Source of the DNA: Mangifera indica
Lineage: Eukaryota > Streptophyta > Magnoliopsida > Sapindales > Anacardiaceae
Reading direction: 5' to 3'
NCBI RefSeq assembly: GCF_011075055.1
Contig: NC_058144.1
Span: 8,646,138 to 8,710,137 of the forward strand
Length of the DNA: 64,000 nt
This document shows, piece after piece, positions 10,449-20,950 of the stretch. Numbering within the stretch: the first letter of the stretch is position 1; every line of letters begins with the position of its first letter. Under the pieces are notes generated by a model. That model was given only the letters and a program-made list of their open reading frames with translations, was not told the origin of the DNA and ran no database searches. A program made the position numbers and the translations under genes.

Positions 10449-11300
10449 TCACCGGGGCAATTTTCTATAATATGCCCACGTTCATGGCAGTAACAACACT
10501 CTAGGACATTCAGAGAGTTGTGACAATATTTGTAAACCTTCTTATTGGAGTGAGAATGTGGAACACAAGAGTTGGCTGGAGCATTGGAGGAGGTAGCCAG
10601 AACAACATATGAGGAATGAGACTTTGTAAGTCCCAAATGTGTCTCTTTAAAAATAAGCTCAGCAACAACACTATCAAAGGTTAGAAGAGGGTCCCTTTGT
10701 AGCAATGATGCTCGAACAAGTTCAAAATAAAAATTGAGAGCCATAAGGAATTGAATGAGACACATCTGAACCTTAATAACTTTCACCTGAGCGAGTTGTG
10801 TCCAAAGAGATTGTATTTGTGCCAAAAAATTATTGATGGATTGTCTTGCCTCTTGTTTCAAATTGTGAATCAAACTCCATAACTAGTATATTGGTGGGCA
10901 ATACCAGTAGTGTTATATCTATTAGTCAAAAACTATCATATGTCTTTGGCAGTCTCAAATTGCTCAAATTGGATATGTATGGAAGGAAGGGATGTATTGC
11001 AGATGTAATGACTTGATAATTTTTACTTTCTCATTTATCAAGACGGTCAAGATACTTATCTTCATTCTCATCAGTTTTTTGGACAGGTTTGGAAGTTTGG
11101 CCCGTGACTATTCAACAAAGATAATATCCAATAAGAACGGCTTGCATATATTGAGTCCATAGATTATAATTGGCCTCATATAAGATTATTTGAATAGAGT
11201 GAAAAACTTTAGTCTTGTCCATTTTGAGAATGGAGAGAGATTCTGATAAAAAAGAGTTATTTGGATAAACAGCTGTTGATATTAAAAGTATAATGGAAAC
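10449..11300 (-). mobile_element. Ty1/Copia gag fragment (copy 2)
   Basis: The minus-strand frame at 10,873-10,406 encodes a gag core with the UBN2-like stretch MIHNLKQEARQSINNFLAQI and a CCHC zinc knuckle, CCYCHERGHIIENC. The gag N-terminus (ANYNLWTQYMQAVL) is at about 11,230-11,115. Protease is absent because the sequence joins type-1 unit sequence at 10,448. It is better preserved than copy 1 but still broken into at least two frames. Confidence 0.82.
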
Positions 11301-12950
11301 AGATCCGATAATAGCTAGTGTTGTTAAAGATGGTTGAGGGTAGATCAACGGTTAACTAATCGAGTTATAAGCTTTGATATCATTTTAGCAATAGAAAAAA
11401 TATGGCTTTGTATTTCGTTTGATACATAAAAAATTTGGACAAAGAAATATTTATACACAAGAATAAAAATATATACAAAGTATGAATATTGATCGATTAC
11501 TAAAATTATGATAATTGATTACTGAAATTATGTCGATTGATGGCTGGAATTATACTATGATTGATTGTTAGAATTATGGTGGTTGAAATCATATTATGAC
11601 TTATGTCATTATAAGTAAGTAAGAAGATATAATATGCCATGCTTTGACAGGGTACATGTGATTAGATTGAGAAGTTTGAATATTAACTAACTTATAATGT
11701 TAAATTACATGCTCAAAACTACTTACAAAGTACGATAACAGTCAAATTAGTAATTATTCTCAAAGAGATCAACCAAATTATACGGAAATACTAGTTCGCC
11801 AAGTGCGCAAGCCATTTAACCACTGAGCCTAGGGTTCATGTCCTGATGCTTATCTTCTTCATGCATGCACGTATGGGATTCAATAATTCTCTCGTCACTT
11901 TCCTTTTCTTATTATAGCAAATTCACTTATTTTTCTAATGACTCCTGACATTTTGTGATTTCGCCCTTACAGGACAGTCACCTCAATATTTTATCTAAGA
12001 GTATTATTATAATTTACAACGCACTTCTTTAATTTGTTAAAAAAAGATAAAGATTATATAGAAATTTCAACTTCTTCAGAAAAATTAATAAATTGTTTAT
12101 CGGAATCGGTAACCATATGAAACAAAAAAATCTAGAAAATTGAACAATTGATGGCAGACACCAGAAACCAACCGGCCGGCAATGTCAACTCACGATATAA
12201 GACCATGTTAGCACCAAATTGATCGGTTCGGCTTTAATCCAGTTATGTGCACCCAAGCCACGACAATTTTACCCTTGCATGACACATATTTTGCTGTCAA
12301 ATTTTTGCTACAACTATAATTGAATTCGAGTCAAGTCAAACCGAACTCAAATTTGTTTTGATTTGAGTGGAGACAAGTTTAAGCTTTTATCGAACTTGCT
12401 TCAAAATTATTTGAGTTTGACTCATTTTAAAGTTGTTTAAACACCATCCAAAATGTGATTCCAGCTAGATTGCATTATCCTTGATGTGATGTAGTAGAGA
12501 TTGCACTTGATAGCTTTCACTTATTTAGAACTGCAATCTGATTTGAACTATTAAAACACTTACTTGTGATCTATTGTCACTTAATTGGATTTCTTTGAAG
12601 TGTTTTATCACTGATTTGCAGCACACATGTATAACATTTTGTCAAGGACTTAGTCGGTAGTCTTATTTAATTTGTAGACAGACTAATTATCGTCTATCTT
12701 CAACTTCAAACCTCGAAGGAATTTCAGAATCACAAAGATTTATATAATTGAGATTACATGGAAAGTAAGAAGAAATTACGGAGATCCTCTAAATTACATC
12801 AACTTTGAGAGTAATGAAATTAGCCTTAAATTTTAAATGGCTATTAATTTCAATTCTACCTGGTAGACTCCTTTTGTTGCATGAAGACTCAGAGGGTTTT
12901 GCTAGCTCTCCCTTAATTTTCACAAAATAAAGTATGATAGAAAGCTCACT
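11301..12950. repeat. Copia flank and start of type-1 unit, copy 3
   Basis: No gene is seen. The stretch to about 11,890 resembles 8,040-8,460, and from 12,085 it resembles 1-300 and 8,660-8,900. About 12,310-12,440 carries a truncated piece of the hAT-like element found complete at 15,899-16,313 (TTGAATTCGAGTCAAGTCAA). The block just before pair 4 matches that before pair 1. Confidence 0.6.
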
Positions 12951-12954
12951 GGGA

Positions 12955-13121
12955 AAGAAGAGAAGACTAGCATGAGAAAGAAGAGCCTGTCAGATTAGCC
13001 AAGGAGACTGCCTGAAAACCAAACAAAGACTTCATGATATAAATCGAACCTCTTGCGAGGTGCAGGCAAGTCATCCTTGGCTTCCAAACAACACTCTTCC
13101 CTTCATGTAGGACCTCTCTCC
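12955..13121 (-). ncRNA. MIR169: MIR169 precursor 7 (pair 4, downstream hairpin)
   Basis: The mature arm at 13083-13063 (minus) reads AAGCCAAGGATGACTTGCCT then G, a 5' A variant of the common form. The star arm at 13014-12996 is the standard one. The plus-strand flanks (GGGAAAGAAGAGAAGACTAG) are nearly identical to precursor 1, so this looks like a recent relative of it with a first-base change. Confidence 0.88.
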
Positions 13122-13221
13122 TAAAAATTCACACTCCAATTAATACCATAGGAAAGGCGCCCACATTCTCCTGATGTGCACCATCAATTGAAACCACTTT
13201 GAAGATAATTAAATAGTTTGT

Positions 13222-13405
13222 GAAGAAGAGAAGGTCTGGCATGACAGAAAAGAGCCTGTCAAGTTAGCCAAGGAGACTGCCTGGTACTCAACAAAGGGTT
13301 TCCAATATTTCATTTGACATTAGTTTGAAACCACTTTGCAGGATCAGGCAAGTCATCCTTGGCTACCAAACTACGCTCTTATCTTCATGTTAGACCTTTC
13401 TTCCT
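13222..13405 (-). ncRNA. MIR169: MIR169 precursor 8 (pair 4, promoter-proximal hairpin)
   Basis: The mature arm at 13365-13345 (minus) is the common miR169 and the star arm is at 13283-13265. Loop and lower stem are like those of precursors 2 and 6. Its promoter keeps a good TATA box (13,467-13,480). Confidence 0.91.
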
Positions 13406-13466
13406 ACTGCTCTTATAACCAGGAATTCATGCACCCAATGGGATGTCAATACCGGGTTTTCAAGGG

Positions 13467-13480
13467 TCCATTTATATAGC
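13467..13480 (-). promoter_or_regulatory. TATA box of MIR169 pair 4
   Basis: Minus-strand GCTATATAAATGGA is a consensus TATA box about 100 bases upstream of mature arm 8. The upstream blocks GGAATATATTCTCT (from 13,576) and GACCCATTCATGGAAGCAAT (from 13,618) are present, the second with the ATGCATG core altered to ATTCATG. Confidence 0.68.
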
Positions 13481-14580
13481 CAGTCTAAGTATAAAGATTA
13501 GATTCGCATGGCCACGTTTCCATATATTTTTGTTAACACACTTACCAAGTCAACGCATCTTTAACAAAATGTAAGGGAATATATTCTCTAAAATGTAGTT
13601 CGTGGCAGAGGGTCAGAGACCCCATTCATGGAAGCAATATGTTTCATCCCATTCGCGAAGACACGGTTTTAGGAAAGGTTTGTGTTGGGTTTTCAAGTAG
13701 GGATTTCAATCCCACGTTGAAAAATATAAACTTTTGCTATAAGATTTATATAACTTAACTTTAAACATTTTAATCTCAACAACTAACTTTTGAAATATAC
13801 TTTTACTAAAATTTATATTGGTTTAGATCACCCGCACATATATTAGCCAAGCTCACAAGCAAGCCAATTAAGCAAGCTAAGCCAGGAGGCCGAGGAGCAT
13901 GATTAATTATGTCAAGGTATCACATTCTCTTCGATGCTTTATGATCTCATCAAGTATATATGGACCTTTCTTGTCTGAACATGACTTTTTCTTTTTAAGG
14001 AAATTCTCTGACTTTAATACACCCTTTGACATTAGAAATCTTTTACTTCACGAAGAAGGAAGGATTGAAGAACAATATCTAGAAAAAAAGTGCGTTTGAT
14101 TTAATGGGTAGTCATATTGGCAAATCTTTCAGCGATCACATAGCCATTAATCTGTCTCTCTGTGCTCACTTTTCTCTTTCGTTCTCTTCTCTGGCATACG
14201 ATTCAAATTCGACAGCTTCAATATCCATTATATACTTTCCCTTTTCACAACAATTCTTGGGAAATTCTGATTATTTAACGCTACTTTTTATTACCAAGCC
14301 ATCTTCAATTAAACATTATTAAACTGCACGGTTGTATTATTAGGAGCAAGAGTTTGCACAAAAGCCTTTCAACCAGAAACACCAGTAAAAGTTTTGCACT
14401 GAGATATTATAAATTTATGATATAAATAGCATGCCAAAGAATTAGGCAATTTAACTTTACTCAACGTAACTGATATTGAATTTCTCACTAGTTACTGGAA
14501 AAGATGAATAAATTATCTTTCTTGTGTTTATAAGAAATATACTATTATACACGAATTTATATTGGAGCTTAAATTCTAAG

Positions 14581-14675
14581 TAAGGGAAACATAATAACCA
14601 TATAAAGAACTATATCAAAATTTAAGATAACATGAAATTATATATTATAACCGTTATTTTCTCCTATATATTAAC
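14581..14675 (-). mobile_element. Copia LTR fragment (copy 2)
   Basis: This matches 4,019-4,116 and 15,769-15,875 and ends in TTAACA. It lies just past the RNase H fragment on the minus strand, the position of a 3' LTR. Confidence 0.5.
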
Positions 14676-14739
14676 ATCCTCAAACCTATGTTGGTATAAA
14701 GTTTGTTACCTTGAGTCTACAATACAAATTATGAAATTA

Positions 14740-15290
14740 ATCATCTTGGAGGATGAACTTTAGTGAAGACATCAACAATTTGATCATGACAAGGTATTAA
14801 AGTGAGATGTAAAGTACCAATGACAAGATAATAATAAACAAAATGACAATCAATTTTAATGTATTTAATACATTTATGAAAAACAGTATTCTGAGTGATA
14901 TGAATGGCCCTTTGATTATCATATTAGATATTTATAGCAATGGATTGAGGAATACCCATACCCTATAATAACCATTATAATTAATGAAGTTCAAAGTAGT
15001 ATATAAAGTGTTTTATATTTTGCTTTTGTACGTGAACAAAAAACTATTGTCTACTTCTCACTGTGCCAAGAGAGGAGAGAATCTCTAAGAAATAAATAAT
15101 AACCAATAATGGAATATATGTTAGTGGGATCACATTCCCAATCAACATTTGAATATGCATGTAATATAAGTGAAGATTGTGTAAAGAAGTGAAGACCATA
15201 AAACAATATACTTTTAATATATCGAATAATATAATACATCGTTGCAAAGTGAGGAGTACAAAGAATAATCATAAATTTACTAACAATATG
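14740..15290 (-). mobile_element. Ty1/Copia RT/RNase H fragment (copy 2)
   Basis: Minus-strand translation starts with the Copia linker HFATMYYIIRYIKS, then FYGLHFFTQSS, then YSNVDWECDPT (usual form YSDADWAGDPT) and GYYLFLRDSLLSWHSEK. A second frame gives AIHITQNTVFHKCIKYIKID and DQIVDVFTKVHPP, the C-terminal end of pol. Frameshifts and changed catalytic residues (YSNVDW) mark it as dead. It sits between MIR169 pairs 4 and 5. Confidence 0.85.
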
Positions 15291-15768
15291 AAGGTCAAGT
15301 GGCAGTTATAAGACTTCTAATCATTTAAAATAGTTCTCTTTGTAGGAAAAAAGCTTAACATTGGTCTCAAGCGAAATGTTGGCAATTTTATTATCCGTCA
15401 AGCCAACACAATGAGTTGACATTGGTCGGTGAGCATGGAGTTGACATGAAGGCAAAATAGTGTTTTGTTTATGTTTATCTTTATGAGTTGTTTTAGACTA
15501 TTTACTTTGAGTATATGATGTATGGATTTTGCTACACACTTGGTTATTTGGTTTATTTATTTTCTTTTGGACATCCTTTGACACTTTTGATGAATGATAC
15601 TAAAGCGTATTATAGTATTTTATGATGTTAAATTATAAATTCCGTGAATTCTAAGTATAATCATACTAAGTAGGTCAAGTGTTGTAACACATCTCTTCAT
15701 AGGACAATACTTATAAAAAAGGTATTAAAATATGTATTCTTATACACCAATTTATACAAGAGCCAAAT

Positions 15769-15875
15769 TTCTATATAAGAAAACAAAATAACATATTCAT
15801 AGAACAAAATTAAAATTTACATAAAGGAAAGTATATATTATAATTTATAACCAATATATTTTCCAATATATTAAG
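15769..15875 (-). mobile_element. Copia LTR fragment (copy 3)
   Basis: This is a third copy of the LTR edge, containing TATAACCAATATATTTTCCA. It is separated from the RNase H fragment by about 480 bases in which I recognise nothing, and it may mark a second insertion or a rearrangement. Confidence 0.45.
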
Positions 15876-15898
15876 AGACTAAACACTAATGTCATGAG

Positions 15899-16313
15899 TA
15901 GGGTTGAATTCGAGTCAAATCGAGCTTAAAAAAGGTTAAACTCATTTTTGGGGGGCTCAGGATGGGCTTAGCTGGGGCTCCCAAGCCTGGAGAATAACTC
16001 GTTCATGGATCAAAAGTTCGTATTTGGCTTGCATAAGGCTCGGGTTTATGTAAAAGGGCAGAACTTGGCTCGAGCAAACCAAACTTGTTTACTTGAATTT
16101 GATTCTCTTATTGCTTGTGTGGCGTCATTGAAAAAAAATTAATATATTTTAGCTTAAGTTTGGTTTTTAAATATTTTTTTAGTTCAGGTTCAGGTTCATA
16201 ATCGATTTTTAAATATATTTTAGCTCAAATTCTTATATTTCAGACTCAAATTTAGACTTATTCAAGTAAAGTTCGTATCAAATCTAAACAAGTTTATTGC
16301 GAATCCAATCCTA
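15899..16313. mobile_element. hAT-type MITE with 8-bp target duplication
   Basis: The left end TAGGGTTGAATTCGAG pairs with the right end CGAATCCAATCCTA. The flanks are GTCATGAG (15,891-15,898) and ATCATGAG (16,314-16,321), an 8-bp duplication with one change, which fits hAT. The interior is built of GAGCTCGAG/GGCTCG-like words typical of this plant MITE family. It belongs with the element at 40,482-40,822. Confidence 0.75.
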
Positions 16314-16936
16314 ATCATGAGATATATATGTATATATTTTTTAATAACTCCAAGTTATTCTTTCAACATTAATATTATATATTTTTTTACAAAAGTTGAC
16401 TATAAATTAATCTAAGATATTTAATTTTCATTTGAAAACCGTAAGATTGTTAATAAAATATTAAAGCAGGTTAGTTATGATTATGAGGTAGTGACTTCTC
16501 TTTCAAACCCTAATCAGGGCCTACAGGCTTTGTGGAAAAATTACCTCCACGATTGGATAAAAGGATACATATTGCTATTAGTTAGTCCTGAAATTTTCTG
16601 AAGACATTTTATAAACATTTCATTTTAGGTTGGCCGTTTTTCATTCTAGCTATTTAATTAGAGCCATGACAGGTTTAATCCAGCCTAATTTTGATTATAT
16701 AATCATGTCCTTCAGATTAACCTTGTGATTAGATCCCTTTTTCTTTTTTATTAAACCTCTGAATTATATTAATGTGACTTTAAATATTATATTGATGATA
16801 ATTAATTAATCCAAAATACATTACTGTATATGATATGTGATCCTTAGCTGAGCTATAATGTCGTGGGTCTTGAACATCCCCCGTACACTACTTCTGTAAT
16901 TCCACTGTCACATGCATGCACAGGCAAGACGTTATT

Positions 16937-17133
16937 GGGGAAGAAGAAAAGGGCTAGCATGAAAGAGAAGAGCCAGTCAGCTTAGCCAAGGAGACTGCCT
17001 GAGAACCGAATGAAGGGTTCTAATTAATGATCCTTACGTTTCCATATATAACAATTGGTACTTTTTGCAAGGCGCAGGCAAGTCATCCTTGGCTACCAAA
17101 CTGAACTCTTACTTTCATGTAAGACCTCTCTCC
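16937..17133 (-). ncRNA. MIR169: MIR169 precursor 9 (pair 5, downstream hairpin)
   Basis: The mature arm at 17095-17075 (minus) is the common miR169 and the star arm is at 17001-16983. The loop is about 75 nt and includes AATTAATGATCCTTA, shared with precursor 3. Unlike precursor 3 it keeps the 5' U. Confidence 0.9.
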
Positions 17134-17226
17134 CTAAATTCATGCTCCATTCCGATAGAAACTAAGTACCATGCATGCATTCGCCTGATACCATATTGCT
17201 TTTAATCTGTCTGAGATAACAGAAGG

Positions 17227-17412
17227 AGAAGAAGAGATACAAGGCCTAACATGAGCGAAAAGAGCCTGTCAAGTTAGCCAATGAACGACTTGCCTGCTAC
17301 CATATCAAGGGTTTCAGATTCAATCAAGATTTTGACACCACTTTAAAGGATCGGGCAAGTCATTCTTGGCTACCAGACTAAACTCCTATCTCCATGCTAG
17401 ATCTCTCTTCCT
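17227..17412 (-). ncRNA. MIR169: MIR169 precursor 10 (pair 5, promoter-proximal, variant arms)
   Basis: The mature arm at 17372-17352 (minus) is the TAGCCAAGAATGACTTGCCC variant ending in G, identical to precursor 4. The opposite arm on the plus strand at 17275-17296 is again miR169-like, as in precursor 4. That both variant arms are unchanged between precursors 4 and 10, while flanks differ, suggests selection or recent duplication. Confidence 0.85.
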
Positions 17413-17462
17413 TCAATAAATGCACCCAAAGGATCAATGCCACCACCACGTTTGCTGAGTGT

Positions 17463-17475
17463 CAATTTATAGCCC
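17463..17475 (-). promoter_or_regulatory. TATA box of MIR169 pair 5
   Basis: Minus-strand GGGCTATAAATTG lies about 95 bases upstream of mature arm 10. GGAATATATTCTCT (from 17,551) and GACCCATGCATGCAATATTT (from 17,580) lie upstream, as in pair 2. Confidence 0.68.
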
Positions 17476-17599
17476 ATGAAATAATAAAAAGGATGATACT
17501 CAGATCACAGCATATATGTTAGATGTTAAAGATCATTCTATTCAACGTATAGGAATATATTCTCTTCCTCAGTTGCATTGACCCATGCATGCAATATTT

Positions 17600-18440
17600 T
17601 AGTAATTCGTTTCTAATTCTTCCATCCCATTTGTGGCGATAGAATTTCCATTGAGATCACAAGTTTTGATTTGGCAAATTTGTAGTCTTAAACCTTAATT
17701 ACAGTGCATCCATTATATATAAATAATCATTAATCATTATCTCCATAACAAAGTAATTGGATTATTGACTGTCTCTTCAAGGCAAACTCTTTATTAAACA
17801 AATTAAGAATTTAATATTGAAATATGGTAGACAACATCAACCCAAAATTAGTAGGTAAGAGATACAGTTGTGATGGGCAACAGAGAGAGCCCGGCCAAGT
17901 CGCAACAAATTTCAGAAGCCAAGCTAGCCAACAAGCAAACCAATTAATAAAAGCAAGTCATGCGTAGAAGTTGATTATGCGATGATGTTTATCTCATTCT
18001 GGGTGCTTTATAGTTCCAATACCGTGTGGGCTTCCCTGACATTGTTTAATTTCTAGCTAGTAAATTCTCTCTGACCATACCAAATCCTTTGACGTTGATA
18101 TGATTTTGACTTGACAACAAAAATTGGAAGAACAATGTCAAGAGAAGAAATGATCCACGTATATTGAAAGCTACGGTCCCTTTACCAAGAACAGCCATCC
18201 ATCCATTTCTATCTCTCTCTAGCTTCTCATTTGTAGGCACACGAATCTCGTAATGGCAGCATCAATTCATTCAAGATGCTTCATGATGCTTCAACCTTAT
18301 CGATAAAAGTCAGCGCATTTCCCATATTAAACTTACCAAGGTTTCACGTTAAGAGAGAAGACACTCGGCTATGCAATATTACTCTGACATTGAATTCATG
18401 AAAGCAATAGGAACTTTACGATGCCACTCGGAAAGGAACT
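17600..18440. repeat. Type-2 unit flank, copy 2
   Basis: No gene is seen. About 17,970-18,437 matches 5,740-6,090. The duplication stops near 18,437, the same point at which copy 1 meets the inverted BBX fragment. An (AT)n then GA-rich microsatellite lies just beyond, at about 18,733-18,768. Confidence 0.62.
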
Positions 18441-18815
18441 TTTTGATTGGTGACAGTATGAATCACAACTAATAATTTCATTTTTCAATGGGAAGAAATT
18501 AAGAACAATGTATATATATTAAAATATATATGGAGAAATATAAAATTACTCTTGATATATTGATTTTTCAATTATGTCAAGTAGGAATTGGTAATATTGA
18601 TTGATTTTGTTTTTTTTTTTACTTTGAAGTTAGTAAAATTAATGAAGTATTAAAACTTTTAAAATAAAGACATGAGTTCAAGTCTTTATCATATTTGTAA
18701 AACTTTGATTTACTTGGTGCAATGATTTTGATATATATATATATATATATATATGGAGAGAGAGAGATTTCTAGTTAACTGAATTTTAAATATTTTTAAT
18801 TGATTATTTATATAA

Positions 18816-19915
18816 GGCCAATTAATTGACTATTGCCCACCTAAGATTTGATGAAACGAAAATTTTTCATCTTTGAAGTTCCAAAAAATAAAATTTTTAC
18901 TCATCACCTACTTCTATGAGTAAATTTATCAAATTTTCCAAGAAATGCATTTTGCCCTTTTATTAAAATTACAAAACTATCATCAACACTTAATATAAAG
19001 TCAAATTATCAATATATTTTTATCAATTTAAAAGTTTATTACTTAAACTTTTTAAAAATATCAAAACTCTATTCAACTATATAATTTTATATTTTGATCC
19101 ATTCTTTGAGAGTTAATTGTTAGTTTTGAAATTATTGAGGGGTACATTGAAATTTTAAAATTTTTATAACACCCCTAAACTTTTTTGAATTTTCAAAAAA
19201 CCCTTAAAATTCTATTAACACCTTTAATATTTTGTTTAAATTATAGTTTTCCCCTAAACTTTTGAAAATGGAAAATATAAAAATAAGAGAGGAAAGAAAA
19301 ATTAAAAGAATAAGAGAAAAAAATAAAATAAAGAGAAAAAAAAGAATATAGAAAAATTTATGTAAAATGACTTTTTTATTATTTTACTTAACAAAATTTA
19401 CAAAAAAAAAATGATAAATGAAAATTAACTTTTTGAAATTGACACGATGAGAAATTATATATATATATATATAATGACAAAAAGAGTATTTCCCACTCAA
19501 GGTTTAGGGGGGTTTTGGTAAAACTCTCATTATAAGACACTTTTAGGGTGGTATTAGAAATTTGAAAAAAGTTCAAGGCTGTTTTTAAAATTTTTAAATT
19601 TTTAATATACCCCTCAATAGTTTCAAAAATAGTAGTTATACCCTCAAAAAACTAATCAAAATATAATATTTTAAAGTTTGTTAGAGTTTTGATATTTTTT
19701 AGAAATCTAAGTGATAAAGTTTTAAATTTATAAAGATATATTGGTAAATTGACATTTGTATTAAATGTTAATGGTTGTTTTATAATTTTAATTAAAAAAA
19801 AGGTAAAACATCAATTTAAAAGAAAACTTAATAAATTCACTAATAAAAATAGATAATCGATAGAAATTTTACTTTTTTAAACTTGAAATCTTAGGTGGAA
19901 AATAGTGATTTGACC
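18816..19915. mobile_element. Foldback Mutator-like MITE, about 1.1 kb
   Basis: The element begins GGCCAATTAATTGACTATTG and its right end reads, on the other strand, GGTCAAATCACTATTTTCCA. Both ends carry CCACCTAAGATTT. The inverted arms run for several hundred bases, for example AAACTCTATTCAACT on the left against the GTTAGAGTTTTGATATTTTT region on the right. A clean target duplication is not visible. Open frames inside are AT-rich and not coding. Confidence 0.65.
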
Positions 19916-20055
19916 CTAATTATATAGTACGTTTATAAATGCTAAAAACAAGCATGATCTAAATGGCTTCAAAAAATATATCTACATATTTTTGAATATA
20001 CAATTTAATACATATATGATATATCATTATGTGATTAAGTATACTTTATTAATTA

Positions 20056-20320
20056 GGCCAAAAGACTTATCCCCACCCAAGGTATAATGAAAACCCAAAA
20101 TGATCATTTCCAACTTTTGAAAACTTAAATACTTACACATTCGTTAGTTTTAGTTGTTACAAATAAGGATAAAATCGTTATTTTGATATTTTTATTAAGA
20201 GATTTTTCTTTCAATTATAACAGTCAAAACTAACAGATAGATAAATATTTAGATTTTTAAAAATTAATAAAGGTCATTTTAGGGTTTCTCCATACCTTGA
20301 TAGGAATAAGTGTTTTGGCC
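20056..20320. mobile_element. Small GGCC-ended MITE, 265 bp
   Basis: The ends are GGCCAAAAGACTTATCCCCA and, from the other strand, GGCCAAAACACTTATTCCTA. The arms continue inverted through ACCCAAGGTA and GTTAGTTTTAG. The flanks are TTATTAATTA and TTATTAATCG, an imperfect 10-bp duplication, consistent with Mutator-like insertion. It lies upstream of the BBX gene. Confidence 0.72.
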
Positions 20321-20950
20321 TTATTAATCGTTACTTCAAAATATTCAATGACAAGATAAAACATTATATATATAGTGAATTATATATTCAAAAATATATA
20401 TAAATAATTTTATTATTCTAAAAATCTTACCTATTACACTAAAATTTGTTAATAATGGTATGAAAATATAACATAATTTAATTCTCACTACTAACTCATC
20501 AAATTAGTCCACTTGTGTAACAAATTATCCCTAACCCAATCAATCAGGGTCCAGCTCTTGACCATGGAGAAAAGTCAGCCTTGAAGCCCAATTATTTAGC
20601 AACGAATAACGCACATGCACTTTTTCGCCAGCTCAGCATAGAATGACGGCATCTACTACGCGTAGACTCTTTAACCAAATTTGTAGCACGTGTCATCTTA
20701 ATCCATACTTTATCGGCGAGATGCTCTAGTCAAGTACCAAGTGCTTCTTCTTTCACGTTTTACTTTCTCAGATTTTTTTCTAGCACGTTTATTTCATTTA
20801 ATAATCATATTCTCAGTACTACATAATGGCTTCCTGATCTTGTTTTCAGATTGTATTATCCAAGACTTTGAATGTGTTACACGTTCTTACGTTGTTGATT
20901 GCAGAGGGTTGCAGTTTTTTTCTTTTTTTTGGTCAGAATTGGCGAGTTTG

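Noticed and set aside
1874..17412. CRISPR-like array of regularly repeated blocks
   Set aside because: This is plant nuclear DNA; the repeats are long foldbacks with miR169 identity, at irregular spacing of kilobases.
20741..20950. Upstream extension of the BBX open frame by 70 codons
   Set aside because: The stretch is hydrophobic and low-complexity, the inverted copy does not preserve it, and family members start just before B-box 1.
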